64,000 nucleotides of DNA. Source: Lysobacter enzymogenes. GTDB taxonomy: Bacteria; Pseudomonadota; Gammaproteobacteria; Xanthomonadales; Xanthomonadaceae. Positions 54,471-63,341 of the stretch are shown piece by piece. Numbering within the stretch: position 1 is the first letter of the stretch; every line of letters begins with the position of its first letter. Below the pieces are notes generated by a model. That model did not search any database, was not told the origin of the DNA, and saw only the letters and a list, made by a program, of their open reading frames with translations. A program made the position numbers and the translations under genes. The stretch is from assembly GCF_017355525.1 (NCBI RefSeq), contig NZ_CP067395.1, forward strand, positions 3,813,001 to 3,877,000. Direction: 5' to 3'.

Positions 54471-54935
54471 ATGACCGCATCTCGTGCATTGCCCGCGCTC
54501 GCCCTCGCCGCCGCGCTGACCGCGGCGCCCGCCGCTTTCGCCAGCGAGATCGACCCCGCGACCCGCAGCGCCATCGAAGCGACCTGCTTCGATTACGTCG
54601 ACGGCCAGCTCGAAGGCGACCCCGCGCGCGTCGCGCGCGCGCTGCATCCGGACCTGGCCAAGCGCCGCGTGCTCGGCGAGACCGCCGACGAGAAGCTCGG
54701 CCTGCGTCGGATGAGCAAGGAAGAACTGGTCGAGCTGACCCGCCAGGGCGCGCTGAAAACGCCGAAGGCGCAGTGGAACCGCAGCTGCAGCGCGCTCGAC
54801 GTCGCCGGCAACGTCGCAGTCGCGCGCGCGGAAACGCCGTGGTTCGTGGATTTCTTCCACCTCGGCAAGTTCGGCGAGCGCTGGGTCATCGTCAACGCGC
54901 TGTGGTACGCCAAGCCCAAGCCGGCGCAGGACTGA
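54471..54935 (+). CDS. Secreted NTF2-like (lumazine-binding-like) protein
   Basis: A 154-residue product with signal peptide (ALTAAPAAFAS). The mature part begins as a helix (IEATCFDYVDGQLEGDPARV) and follows the NTF2-fold pattern with ALHPDLAKR and, near the end, FFHLGKFGERWVIVNALWY. It resembles the PF12893-type lumazine-binding-like proteins. Function unknown; likely a periplasmic ligand-binding or enzyme domain. Confidence 0.75.
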   Translation: MTASRALPALALAAALTAAPAAFASEIDPATRSAIEATCFDYVDGQLEGDPARVARALHPDLAKRRVLGETADEKLGLRRMSKEELVELTRQGALKTPKAQWNRSCSALDVAGNVAVARAETPWFVDFFHLGKFGERWVIVNALWYAKPKPAQD

Positions 54936-55074
54936 ACCCGGCGCGGCGGTTTTCGGACGCTGCGTCGTTCCGGCCGCGTCCGGCGCGCGTTACATTGGCG
55001 CCGCGTCCACGGACCGGGACCGCGGCCGCCGGCCGTCCCGTCGTCGTGGCCTCCCCTTGCGACCGGAGCCCGCC

Positions 55075-55446
55075 ATGCAACGTCTTTGCCTTGTTCTCGC
55101 CGCGCTGGCGATCGCCGCGCTGCCGACCCTGACGCAGGCCAAGAGCGCCTGCCACATCCAGGGCCAGGTCGGCGGCATGCTCATCAACGAGTGCACCGAG
55201 ACCGACCAGAACGTCCCCGACGATCAGCTCAAGCAGCAATGCAACGGCAAGGTGCCGGGGCTGGCCGAAGTCGGCGGCCACGCCGATGCGCGCGTGGTCG
55301 CGGCCTGCCCGGCCGGCGCCAGCGGCGTGTGCGAAGGGCCGATGGGCGCGCCGGCGCGGATCTATTACTACAAGCGTTCGGCCGAAGAACTGACGATGGT
55401 GCGCAACGCCTGCCAGGCGCAGCGCGGCAAGTGGGTCGCGCCTTGA
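55075..55446 (+). CDS. Small secreted Cys-rich protein, 123 residues
   Basis: Signal peptide MQRLCLVLAALAIAALPTLT, then a mature chain with six cysteines (ACHIQG, ECTETD, QCNGK, ACPAG, VCEGP, ACQAQ), suggesting three disulfides. No known domain recognised. The ATG at 55075 is the start that begins the signal peptide. Its end overlaps the next gene. Confidence 0.65.
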   Translation: MQRLCLVLAALAIAALPTLTQAKSACHIQGQVGGMLINECTETDQNVPDDQLKQQCNGKVPGLAEVGGHADARVVAACPAGASGVCEGPMGAPARIYYYKRSAEELTMVRNACQAQRGKWVAP

Positions 55447-56225
55447 GCCCGCCGCGGCGCGCACTCGCGCGCGGCGCGGCGCTGGCCGCACTGGCGCTGG
55501 CAGCGCCGGCCTACGCCGACGGCGCCGCCGATCCGCCGTCGTTCGACCGGCCCGGCATCGCGTTTTCCACCGGCACCCTGCCGCGTGGCGGCTTCGCCTG
55601 GGAACAGGGGCTGCCGGATGTCGAGCGCGACCGCAGCGGCGGCGTGCGCAGCACCCAGTACAGCGCCGACACCAATCTGCGCCTGGGCCTGACCGACACG
55701 CTGGAAGTGCAGATCGCGACCTCGCCGTACAACTACCTGCGCGAAAGCGGCAACGGCGCGCGCCGCAGCGCCCACGGCGGCGGCGACACCTCGCTGGCGC
55801 TGAAGCTGGCGCTGCCGTCGAGCAACGACAAGTTCAGCTGGGCGCTGCTCGGCAGCGCCACCGTCGCCACCGGCGCGCGCGACTTCAGCGACGGCCGCGA
55901 CCGTTACGCGCTCGGCGCCACCGTCGCCTACGACTTCGACGACGCCACCTCCGGTTCGCTGTACCTCAATGTCGAGCGCAGCGGCGGCATCGAGGCCTGG
56001 ACCTTTTCGCCGAGCCTGAGCCGCGCCTTCAGCGCGCGCTGGGGCGGCTATGTCGAAGCCGGCTGGACCCGCACCGCGCACGCGCCGGACACCGGCGTGG
56101 CCGGGGTCGGCCTGACCTTCATGGCCACGCCGAAGATCCAGCTCGACGCCTCGCTCGACGCGGGCCTGAACGACGCCAGCCCGGATTGGCAAGGCGGCGT
56201 CGGCGTATCGTTGTTCTTCGACTGA
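55431..56225 (+). CDS. Outer-membrane beta-barrel transporter-like protein
   Basis: The product of about 264 residues has an export signal (ALARGAALAALALAAPAYAD). Mature sequence has barrel-like alternating strands and terminates in phenylalanine (GVGVSLFFD). The pattern LRLGLTDTLEVQIATSPYNY and DTSLALKLALP is that of the MetA-pathway phenol-degradation-like outer-membrane family. No ATG start exists; GTG at 55431 (overlapping the previous gene) or TTG at 55443 (in a TTGA overlap) is used. Substrate unknown. Confidence 0.7.
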   Translation: MGRALSPPRRALARGAALAALALAAPAYADGAADPPSFDRPGIAFSTGTLPRGGFAWEQGLPDVERDRSGGVRSTQYSADTNLRLGLTDTLEVQIATSPYNYLRESGNGARRSAHGGGDTSLALKLALPSSNDKFSWALLGSATVATGARDFSDGRDRYALGATVAYDFDDATSGSLYLNVERSGGIEAWTFSPSLSRAFSARWGGYVEAGWTRTAHAPDTGVAGVGLTFMATPKIQLDASLDAGLNDASPDWQGGVGVSLFFD

Positions 56226-56307
56226 TCGTTGTTCGACCGGTCATTGCGCGACAGAGCAGCCGCGACCGGTCCGCTGCGCGCGGACCGCACCGCCCGGAGC
56301 CCCGTTC

Positions 56308-56877
56308 ATGGACGACAACCTCTACGCCCCGCCCGCCAGCCAGGTGGTCGACCCCGCGCCCGTCGCGACCGGCGCCGCGTTCTACGTGGTCGCGCCGTTC
56401 AAGTTCTGCCTGCTGTTCTTCGCCACCCTCGGCGCGTACCAGCTGTACTGGTTCTACATGCAGTGGACGCGCTACCGCCGCCACAGCGGCGAAACCCTGT
56501 GGGCGGTGCCGCGCACGATCTTCGCGATCTTCTACACCCACGCGCTGGCGCGGCGCATCGACAAAGTGCTGCGCGAACGCGGCGAGCGCTACGACTGGTC
56601 GCCTAGCGCCACCGCGACGCTGTTCGTGATCGCGCAGATCGCCAGCACCGCGTCCGACCGCTGGGCCGCGCGCATGGCCTCGCCGCTCGCCGATTTCTTG
56701 AGCATCGCCATGCTGATCCCGATCGGCCTGTGCGTGATGGCGCTGCAGAAAGCCGCCAACCGCGCCAGCGGCGATCCGCAAGGCGAGGCCAACCAGCGCT
56801 TGAGCGTGGCCAATTATGTCTGGCTCGCGGTCGGCGCGCTGCTGTGGCTGACGCTGTTGTCGGACTATCTGTTCTAA
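56308..56877 (+). CDS. Membrane protein of unknown function with YAPP N terminus
   Basis: The 189-residue product starts MDDNLYAPPASQVVDP. The N-terminal YAPP motif is common in a group of small bacterial membrane proteins. About four helices follow, including FKFCLLFFATLGAYQLYWFY and VWLAVGALLWLTLLSDYLF. A basic loop (TRYRRHSGETLWAVPRTIFA) fits DUF4234-like proteins. No neighbour suggests its role. Confidence 0.7.
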   Translation: MDDNLYAPPASQVVDPAPVATGAAFYVVAPFKFCLLFFATLGAYQLYWFYMQWTRYRRHSGETLWAVPRTIFAIFYTHALARRIDKVLRERGERYDWSPSATATLFVIAQIASTASDRWAARMASPLADFLSIAMLIPIGLCVMALQKAANRASGDPQGEANQRLSVANYVWLAVGALLWLTLLSDYLF

Positions 56878-57008
56878 GCGCCAAGGCGCGGCCGGCGCCG
56901 CCGCGGCGGTAGCGTCCGAATCGTTACCGGCGGGCGTAGCGCCGGGTCCGGGCCGGTGCTAGCGTCGCCGGCAGTGCGCGCGTGGGGCGCGCCGCCGCCG
57001 GAGGTCCG

Positions 57009-58694
57009 ATGTACCGTCCAGCCCGTTTTGTCGCCTTGTGGTGCGGTTGCCTTGCGTTCGCCCTGGCCGGCTGCCAGCGCGCCGCGGCGCCCGCTCCCGT
57101 CACCGCCACGACCACCACTACGACGACCACCAGCGACGACGACGCCGCGCAGGCGCGCCGAATCGAAGCCGACGTGCGCTTCCTCGCCGACGACCTGCTC
57201 GAAGGCCGCGAAACCGCCACCCGCGGTTTCGACCTCGCCGCGCTGTACGTGGCGCAGCGCCTGCGCGCGATCGGCGCCGAACCGGCCGGCGACGACGGCG
57301 GCTATTTCCAGAGCGTGCCGCTGCTGCGCGCGCAGCGCATCGACGGCGGCGGCGAGTTCCGGATCGAACGCGCGACCGGCACGGTGGCGCTGAAGTTCCG
57401 CGACGAATTCCTGCCGCAGCTCGACTTCGCCGGCGGCCAGAACCAAGTGCGTGCGCCGGCCGCGTTCGTCGGCCAGGCGGTGTATGCGCCCGAACTCAAG
57501 CAAGACGACTTCGCCGGCATCGACCTGCGCGGCAAGATCGCGGTGTTCTTCAACGGCGCGCCCAAGCGCTTCGACCACGACCGGCGCGCGTTCTACAGCT
57601 CCTACCGCGAGAAGCTCGACGCGGTGGCGCAGCGCGGCGCGGTCGGCGCGGTGATCGTGGCCACCGAAGACGAGGAGAAGCGCAGCCCGTGGGCGCGCGC
57701 CGTGCAGCACTGGGACAAGCCCGGCATGCGCCTGCGCGGCGGCGACGGCCGCGCGCTCGACATTTTCCCGCAGTTGCGCGTGGTCGCGCAGGTCTCGGCC
57801 GCGCGCGCGCCGGCGCTGCTCGACGCCGGCGACCGCAGCGCGGCCGAGCTGTTCCGGCAAGCGCGCGAGGGCGCGCTGCGCGGCTACGACCTGCCCGGCA
57901 CGCTGAGCCTGTCGGCGCGCAACACGCTCGAGGCGGCGCAGTCGCGCAACGTGGTCGCCCGCCTGCCCGGCCGCGAGCCGGCGCTGCGCAACGAGCACGT
58001 CGTCTTCAGCGCGCACCTGGACCACCTCGGCATCGGCGCGCCGGTCAAGGGCGATGCGATCTACAACGGCGCGCTCGACAACGCGCTCGGCGTGGCGGTG
58101 ATGCTGGAAGCGGCGCAGCAGCTCGCGCACAGCGACGCGGCGCGCAAGCGCTCGCTGCTGTTCGTGGCGCTGACCGGCGAGGAAAAAGGCCTGCTCGGCG
58201 CGCACTGGTTCGCCGGCCATCCCAGCCCCGCCGGCGCGGCGCTGGTGGCCAACGTCAACATGGACATGCCGGTGCTGCTGGCGCCGACCAGCGACGCGAT
58301 TCCGATCGGCGTCGAGCATTCCGACCTGCAGGCGGTGTTGCAGCGCGCGGCCGCGCAGACCGGGGTGACGCTGTCGCCGGATCCGATTCCGGAAGAGAGC
58401 ATCTTCATCCGCAGCGACCAGTACGCCTTCATCCGCAACGGCGTGCCGGCGGTGTATCTGATCGGCGGCTTGAACGGCAGCGAAAAAGCCAAGGGCCAGC
58501 TCGGCCAGTTCCTGCGCCAGGATTACCACCAGCCCGGCGACGATGTCTCGCAGCCGATCCAGTACCCCGACGCGGCGCGGCTGGCGCGGCTCAATGTGCG
58601 CATCGGCGAGGCCATCGCCGGGGCGGAAAAGAAGCCGGCGTGGAATGCCGGGGATTTCTTCGGCGAGAAATTCGCGAAGGCGGCGAAGCCTTGA
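57009..58694 (+). CDS. M28-family zinc metallopeptidase lipoprotein
   Basis: A 561-residue product with a lipobox (LAFALAGCQR, Cys 22), a Thr-rich linker (ATTTTTTTTS), and a co-catalytic M28 site: H336 (SAHLDHLG), D357 (GALDNALG), E391-E392 (LTGEEKG), D419 (NVNMDM) and H507 (DYHQPGDD). A PA-type insertion lies between about residues 130 and 260. It is thus an aminopeptidase-like enzyme anchored in the envelope. The start ATG at 57009 has GGAGG five bases upstream. Confidence 0.93.
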   Translation: MYRPARFVALWCGCLAFALAGCQRAAAPAPVTATTTTTTTTSDDDAAQARRIEADVRFLADDLLEGRETATRGFDLAALYVAQRLRAIGAEPAGDDGGYFQSVPLLRAQRIDGGGEFRIERATGTVALKFRDEFLPQLDFAGGQNQVRAPAAFVGQAVYAPELKQDDFAGIDLRGKIAVFFNGAPKRFDHDRRAFYSSYREKLDAVAQRGAVGAVIVATEDEEKRSPWARAVQHWDKPGMRLRGGDGRALDIFPQLRVVAQVSAARAPALLDAGDRSAAELFRQAREGALRGYDLPGTLSLSARNTLEAAQSRNVVARLPGREPALRNEHVVFSAHLDHLGIGAPVKGDAIYNGALDNALGVAVMLEAAQQLAHSDAARKRSLLFVALTGEEKGLLGAHWFAGHPSPAGAALVANVNMDMPVLLAPTSDAIPIGVEHSDLQAVLQRAAAQTGVTLSPDPIPEESIFIRSDQYAFIRNGVPAVYLIGGLNGSEKAKGQLGQFLRQDYHQPGDDVSQPIQYPDAARLARLNVRIGEAIAGAEKKPAWNAGDFFGEKFAKAAKP

Positions 58695-58747
58695 GGGTTG
58701 GTTGCGGCTGAGAGGACAGCGTCGGGGCTGAAGGGCCTGCCACAATG

Positions 58748-58789
58748 CGACGCTTCGAAGATTCGTTGACTCATGAGATCGAAGCGTCG
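58748..58789. repeat. Inverted repeat upstream of the racemase gene
   Basis: CGACGCTTCGA (58748-58758) and TCGAAGCGTCG (58779-58789) are exact complements with a 20-bp loop. It lies about 40 bp before the racemase start and could act as a terminator for the upstream gene (without T-run) or as a regulatory hairpin. Confidence 0.5.
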
Positions 58790-58827
58790 GGACTGACGTC
58801 GCTTCCTCAAGGCCTATACTCGAACGC

Positions 58828-59541
58828 ATGAGCGAACCCCAACTGCGCACTCTCGGCCTGCTCGGCGGCATGAGCTGGGAATCGACCCTGCCGTACTACC
58901 GCCTCATCAACCAGACCGTGCGCGAACGCCTCGGCGGCCTGCATTCGGCGCGGCTGCTGCTGTACAGCGTCGACTTCGCCGAGATCGAGCGGATGCAGCA
59001 CGCCGGCGACTGGGACGCGGCCGGCGCCGCGCTCGGCCGCGCCGCATGCGCGCTGCGCGACGGCGGCGCGCAGTTGCTGGTGATCTGCACCAACACCATG
59101 CACAAGGTCGCCGATGCGGTCGAGCAGGCCGCGCAATTGCCGCTGCTGCACATCGCCGACCCGACCGGCGCGGCGATCCGCGCCGCCGGCTTGCACCGCA
59201 TCGGCCTGCTCGGCACGCGCTTCACGATGGAGCAAGACTTCTATCGCCAGCGCCTGCAACAACGGCACGGGCTGGAGGTGCTGGTGCCCGACGAGGCCGG
59301 ACGCGAGGCGGTGCACCGGATCATCTACGACGAGCTGTGCGTCGGCGCGATCCGCGAGGAATCGCGGCAGGTGTACCGCGAGATCATCGCCGGGTTGGTC
59401 GCGCGCGGCGCGCAGGGCGTGATCCTGGGCTGCACCGAGATCGGCCTGCTGATCGGCGACGGCGATGTCGACATCCCGCTGTTCGATACCGCGGCGCTGC
59501 ATGCGCGCGCGGCGGCGTTGGCGTCGATCGGGCAGGATTGA
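58828..59541 (+). CDS. Aspartate/glutamate racemase-family protein
   Basis: The 237-residue product begins LGLLGGMSWESTLPYYRLIN, the pattern of the aspartate/glutamate/hydantoin racemase fold. Both catalytic cysteines are present: C87 in ICTNTMH and C202 in LGCTEIGL. It resembles the YgeA subgroup of broad amino-acid racemases. No amino-acid metabolism genes flank it, so substrate is open. Confidence 0.9.
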   Translation: MSEPQLRTLGLLGGMSWESTLPYYRLINQTVRERLGGLHSARLLLYSVDFAEIERMQHAGDWDAAGAALGRAACALRDGGAQLLVICTNTMHKVADAVEQAAQLPLLHIADPTGAAIRAAGLHRIGLLGTRFTMEQDFYRQRLQQRHGLEVLVPDEAGREAVHRIIYDELCVGAIREESRQVYREIIAGLVARGAQGVILGCTEIGLLIGDGDVDIPLFDTAALHARAAALASIGQD

Positions 59542-59674
59542 AACGGGTTCGAGCCTGCACCGGTTCGAACCCGATGCCGGCCCGAAGCCGCCGCCAGGCG
59601 CGGCCGCGGGCTTGGTGCCGTGAGCGCCGCCGGTCCACACTATCTTTCCCGCAGCACCGCGAATGGAGTCCGCA

Positions 59675-60187
59675 ATGAACGATCGCCCCAATCCCGGCTG
59701 GTTCGGCCGCAATTGGAAATGGCTGGTGCCGACCGGCTGCCTGACCGTGCTGCTGTTGTTCGCGCTGGTGTTGGCGGGGCTGATCGGGCTCGGCGTCAAA
59801 GGCATGTCGGGGCTCATGAGCGGCAGCGAGCCGGTGCGCCATGCGCTGACACTGGCCAAGGCCAATCCCGAGGTGCAGGCCGCGTTCGGGGAGCCGCTGG
59901 AGACCGGCATGGGTTTCCAAGGCTCGCTGACGACCAACAACGACAGCGGCTCGGCCGACCTGTCGGTGCCGATCAAGGGCCCCAAAGGCAGCGGCCGCCT
60001 GTACGTGAAAGGCGAGCGCGAGGCCGACCGCTGGACTTATCGGCTGATCGAGATCGCCGTCGACGGCAGCGAGCGGCGTATCGATCTGCTTGGGGCGCCG
60101 TCTGCTCCGGCACCGAAAGAGACGGCGCCGGAGAAGACGCAAGAACATGATCCGGACGCGCCTGCGGAGCCCGCGGCGACGGCTTGA
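59675..60187 (+). CDS. Coa1-family membrane-anchored protein
   Basis: The 170-residue product (NPGWFGRNWKWLVPTGCLTV start) has one N-terminal membrane helix (residues about 15-40) and a periplasmic domain (ALTLAKANPEVQAAFGEPLE ... YVKGEREADRWTYRLIEIAV) resembling the Coa1 cytochrome oxidase-assembly family. Many bacterial members have no link to cytochrome oxidase. The tail is acidic and Pro/Ala-rich. GGAG at 59664-59667 supports the ATG at 59675 over an ATG 12 bases upstream. Confidence 0.78.
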   Translation: MNDRPNPGWFGRNWKWLVPTGCLTVLLLFALVLAGLIGLGVKGMSGLMSGSEPVRHALTLAKANPEVQAAFGEPLETGMGFQGSLTTNNDSGSADLSVPIKGPKGSGRLYVKGEREADRWTYRLIEIAVDGSERRIDLLGAPSAPAPKETAPEKTQEHDPDAPAEPAATA

Positions 60188-60281
60188 TCGGTTCGTTCGC
60201 ATAAGCGCCAAAAATCGAATGGGTTCCGGCGAAAGCCGGAACCCATTTGTTTTCCGGCCTCAGCGCGAGGCGGTCGCGTTT

Positions 60282-60378
60282 CTCCCTGTAGGAGCGGCGC
60301 GAGCCGCGACCGCGACACCGCGCTTGCGACGCGAGCTTGCGACCCCGCGGTCGCGACTTGCGTCGCTCCTACAGGGAG
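60282..60378. repeat. REP-like element, TGTAGGAGCGGCGCGAGCC family, copy 3
   Basis: Opens CTCCCTGTAGGAGCGGCGCG and closes GACTTGCGTCGCTCCTACAG plus GGAG. Arms are long but imperfect; the centre has a further near-palindrome (GCGCTTGCGACGCGAGCTTG). Between Coa1-like and lrp-type genes, which converge here. Confidence 0.8.
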
Positions 60379-60393
60379 CAACCGCGGCAATGT

Positions 60394-60870
60394 TCACTTC
60401 GCCGGCAACGGCAGCGCCTTGAACTCCTTGACCGTGCGCAGCACCAGACTCGAATTGATGTCCGCGCCGCCGGCCTGGTTCAGCAGCCGGTCGAGCAGGA
60501 AGCGCGAGAGATGCTCCAGGTCGCGCACGACGATCTGCAGCAGATAGTCCATGTCGCCGGTCAGCGCGTAACAGGCCACCACCTCGTCCCAGGCGCCGAC
60601 GAACTCGGCGAAGGCGGCGACCGCCTCGCTGTCGTGGCGGCCCAGGCGCACCCGCACGAACGCCTGCAGGCCCAGCCCGAGCCGCGCCGCGTCGACCTCG
60701 GCGCGGTAGCCGCGGATCACCCCTTCGCGCTCCAGCCGCTGCACCCGGCGCAGGCAGGCCGAGGCCGACAGGTGCACGCGCTCGGCCAGTTCGGCGTTGG
60801 TCAGGCGGCCGTCGCGCTGCAATTCGGCCAGCAGGACGATGTCGGTGCGGTCGAGTTCGATCGTGCTCAT
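60394..60870 (-). CDS. Lrp/AsnC-family transcriptional regulator, divergent from phhA
   Basis: The 158-residue protein has an N-terminal winged helix-turn-helix (LDRTDIVLLAELQRDGRLTN, SASACLRRVQRLEREGVIRG) and a C-terminal RAM ligand-binding domain (VACYALTGDMDYLLQIVVRD). Start is ATG at 60868-60870, 27 codons into a longer open frame, as this is where family members begin. It is transcribed away from phhA with 148 bp between, and probably controls phhA in response to an aromatic amino acid. Confidence 0.92.
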   Translation of the reverse strand: MSTIELDRTDIVLLAELQRDGRLTNAELAERVHLSASACLRRVQRLEREGVIRGYRAEVDAARLGLGLQAFVRVRLGRHDSEAVAAFAEFVGAWDEVVACYALTGDMDYLLQIVVRDLEHLSRFLLDRLLNQAGGADINSSLVLRTVKEFKALPLPAK

Positions 60871-60937
60871 GCTCGTGGTCACTTTCGGCGCCCATCGGGC
60901 GATATACGCAAGGATGTTGCGCCGAACCCGGTTACAA

Positions 60938-60962
60938 GCGCAATAACGCAAGCCTATTGCGC
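60938..60962. promoter_or_regulatory. Lrp-type operator between the regulator and phhA
   Basis: GCGCAATA (60938-60945) and TATTGCGC (60955-60962) form a perfect palindrome with a 9-bp spacer. Further half-sites TTGCGC (about 60917) and CGCAA are nearby, which suits cooperative binding by Lrp-family octamers. It lies 57 bp before the phhA start. Confidence 0.6.
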
Positions 60963-61018
60963 CGCAACACGGCTAAAGTCGTCTCAACGGCCCGATCCGG
61001 AGCCTGGAGCGAGCCGGT

Positions 61019-61909
61019 ATGAACACCACCCCGCAGCGCGTCGAACACCAACTCACCGACAAGGGCTACGTCCCGGTGTACACCACCGCCGTGGTCGAGC
61101 AGCCGTGGAGCGCGTATTCGAGCGAGGACCATGCGGTGTGGGCGCAGTTGTTCGAACGCCAGCAGAAGGTGCTGGTCGGCCGCGCCAGCGACGAGTTCCT
61201 GAGCGCCCAGCGCGCGATGAACATGACGCCCGACCGCATCCCCAAGTTCGCGGACCTCAACCGCACCCTGCGCGCGCACACCGGCTGGGAGCTGATCGGG
61301 GTCGAAGGGCTGCTGCCGGAGCTGACCTTCTTCGACCACCTGGCCAACCGCCGTTTCCCGGTGACCTGGTGGATCCGCAAGCCCGAGCAGATCGACTACC
61401 TGTCCGAGCCGGACCTGTTCCACGACCTGTTCGGCCACGTGCCGCTGCTGATGAACCCGGTGTTCGCCGACTACATGCAGGCCTATGGCCTCGGCGGGGT
61501 CAAGGCGCACGGGATCGATCCCGACGCGCTGGTGCACCTGACCCGGCTGTACTGGTACACGGTCGAATTCGGCCTCATCCAGCAGGCCGACGGGCTGCGC
61601 ATCTACGGCAGCGGCATCGTCTCGTCCAAGAGCGAGTCGATCTACAGCCTGGAATCGGCCGCGCCGAACCGGATCGGCTTCGACCTGGAGCGGGTCATGC
61701 GCACGCGCTACCGCATCGACACCTTCCAGAAGACCTACTTCGTCATCGACAGCTTCGAACAGCTGATGCGCGCGACCGAGCCGGACTTCACCCCGATCTA
61801 CCAGCGCCTGCGCCAGCACGAATCGGTCCCGGCCGGCGAAGTGCTGGCGAGCGATGCGGTGTTCACCCGCGGCACCGGCGAAGGCTGGCTGACCGACGGC
61901 GACGTCTGA
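61019..61909 (+). CDS. phhA: Phenylalanine 4-monooxygenase
   Basis: The 296-residue enzyme matches bacterial phenylalanine hydroxylases (Fe(II)- and tetrahydropterin-dependent). Iron ligands H135 and H140 (FHDLFGHVP) and E183 (WYTVEFGL) are present; the family motif GWELIGVEGLLPELTFFDHL is in front. It converts phenylalanine to tyrosine at the head of phenylalanine degradation. No regulatory ACT domain is present. Pterin-carbinolamine dehydratase (phhB) is not adjacent. Start ATG at 61019. Confidence 0.96.
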   Translation: MNTTPQRVEHQLTDKGYVPVYTTAVVEQPWSAYSSEDHAVWAQLFERQQKVLVGRASDEFLSAQRAMNMTPDRIPKFADLNRTLRAHTGWELIGVEGLLPELTFFDHLANRRFPVTWWIRKPEQIDYLSEPDLFHDLFGHVPLLMNPVFADYMQAYGLGGVKAHGIDPDALVHLTRLYWYTVEFGLIQQADGLRIYGSGIVSSKSESIYSLESAAPNRIGFDLERVMRTRYRIDTFQKTYFVIDSFEQLMRATEPDFTPIYQRLRQHESVPAGEVLASDAVFTRGTGEGWLTDGDV

Positions 61910-62045
61910 CCGCGCCGCCGCGTATCCCCTGCAGGCGCGACCGCGACACCCCGCCGACGACGCCATCGTCGCCGGCCCGCGCCGCTCGTCCGCACCGAGC
62001 GGCGCAGCCGTCGGATTCCAACGACGCGCGCTACACTCGCCGCCG

Positions 62046-62687
62046 ATGAACGACGAAAACCAGAGCAAGACCCCGCACATGGGTGCGGGCCACGCCGCCG
62101 CCGCGCAGACCGCCAGCGGCCTTCCGTATCGCCAGATCCGCGCCGTCTACGACGACGCCACGATCCGCGTCTACCAGGCCTTCAACGAGCAGATCGCCGA
62201 CGCCGCGCTCGCCGCCGGCCGCTTCGTCGCGCCGTTCTCGCGCTCGCGCATGACCTGGATCAAGCCCTCGTTCCGCTGGATGATGTACCGCGCCGGCTGG
62301 GGCTACAAAGACGACAACCAGCGCCGCATCCTCGCCATCGATATCCGCCGCGAGGGCTTCGAATGGGCGTTGGCGAACAGTTGCCCTTCGCATCCGGACC
62401 CGGCGATGACGCCGCAGCAGTGGCAGCAGCATCGCGACGCCACGCCGGTGCGGATCCAGTGGGATCCCGAACGCGATCTGCATTTCCATCCGCTCGACCA
62501 TCGCTCGATCCAGATCGGGCTGGGCCGGCCGGCGGTGCTGCGCTATGCCGACGAGTGGACGCAGCGGATCGAGGATGTCACGCCGTTGGCGCATCGCATG
62601 CACGCACTGGTGCAGGCGGACCGGCTCGAAGAAGCCGCTGCGTTGTTGCCGCCGGAGCGGCCGTACCTGCCGCTGACCGAGGTTTGA
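62046..62687 (+). CDS. DUF4291-family protein
   Basis: The 213-residue product has the DUF4291 signature: YRQIRAVYDDATIRVYQAFN, RMTWIKPSFRWMMYRAGWGY, and RRILAIDIRREGFEWALA, then VRIQWDPERDLHFHPLDHRS. The family is of unknown function; the conserved R, W, and H-rich patches suggest an enzyme or nucleic-acid binder. The ATG at 62046 lies 12 residues before a low-complexity linker and is the first in the frame. Confidence 0.88.
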   Translation: MNDENQSKTPHMGAGHAAAAQTASGLPYRQIRAVYDDATIRVYQAFNEQIADAALAAGRFVAPFSRSRMTWIKPSFRWMMYRAGWGYKDDNQRRILAIDIRREGFEWALANSCPSHPDPAMTPQQWQQHRDATPVRIQWDPERDLHFHPLDHRSIQIGLGRPAVLRYADEWTQRIEDVTPLAHRMHALVQADRLEEAAALLPPERPYLPLTEV

Positions 62688-62692
62688 TGCGA

Positions 62693-62766
62693 GAGGGCCT
62701 TCAGGCCCGATGCGTTCGGTCCAGGTACCGCGACCTGAGCCGAAAGCATCGGGCCTGAAGGCCCTC
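62693..62766. repeat. Inverted repeat, GAGGGCCTTCAGGCCCGATGC family
   Basis: GAGGGCCTTCAGGCCCGATG (62693 on) and CATCGGGCCTGAAGGCCCTC (to 62766) are exact complements with about 30 bp between. It lies between the convergent DUF4291 and DUF6622-like genes and may terminate both transcripts. Confidence 0.8.
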
Positions 62767-62828
62767 CCACAGAAACAGTCGCGGCAGCTCGAAGCAGCGG
62801 CGGCGCCCGAAGGCGCCGCCGGCGACGC

Positions 62829-63341
62829 TCACGCCAGCGCCAGGTCGGTCTGCGGCGCGCGCCGCTGCCCGGCCAGGAAGCGCAGCGCCCAGCCGGCGAA
62901 GTAGCCGGCGCTGAAGCCCGACACCACCAGGTCCCAACCCAGCGCGCTGGCGTGCAACTGCGGCTGGACCGCGGCGATCACCTGCAGCGCGTAGTGCGCG
63001 CCGAAGATGCCGAGGTTGCGCAGCAGCGGCAGCGCGCTGCCGGGCTGGCGCACCAAGCGGCGCTGGTGGTCGAAGGCCAGCGCGGCCGGGTTCAGCGACC
63101 ACACCCCGAGCGCGCCGCCGATCGCCGCGCCGAGGAACCAGCGGCTCAGCGTCTCCAGCGGCGCGCCGGAGTGCCCGGCCAGCCCGATCAATCCCCAGGC
63201 GATGAACACCGCCGGCACCGCCCACACCCGCGCCAGCGATTGCACGCCGGTGCGCAGGCGGCGCAGGCCGAGGTACAGCAGGACCGCGAAGATGGCGTAG
63301 ACCCACAGCGGGGTGCCTTGCAGGAGATGGCTGAGGAACAT
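62829..63341 (-). CDS. Small multi-pass membrane protein, DUF6622-like
   Basis: The 170-residue product has about five hydrophobic segments (VYAIFAVLLYLGLRRLRTGV, VPAVFIAWGLIGLAGHSG, FLGAAIGGALGVWSLNP and others). The pattern GVWSLNPAALAFDHQRRLVR with a basic loop is typical of a small membrane family (DUF6622-like). The ATG at 63339-63341 is chosen; upstream frame continues as low-complexity sequence. No functional context. Confidence 0.7.
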   Translation of the reverse strand: MFLSHLLQGTPLWVYAIFAVLLYLGLRRLRTGVQSLARVWAVPAVFIAWGLIGLAGHSGAPLETLSRWFLGAAIGGALGVWSLNPAALAFDHQRRLVRQPGSALPLLRNLGIFGAHYALQVIAAVQPQLHASALGWDLVVSGFSAGYFAGWALRFLAGQRRAPQTDLALA

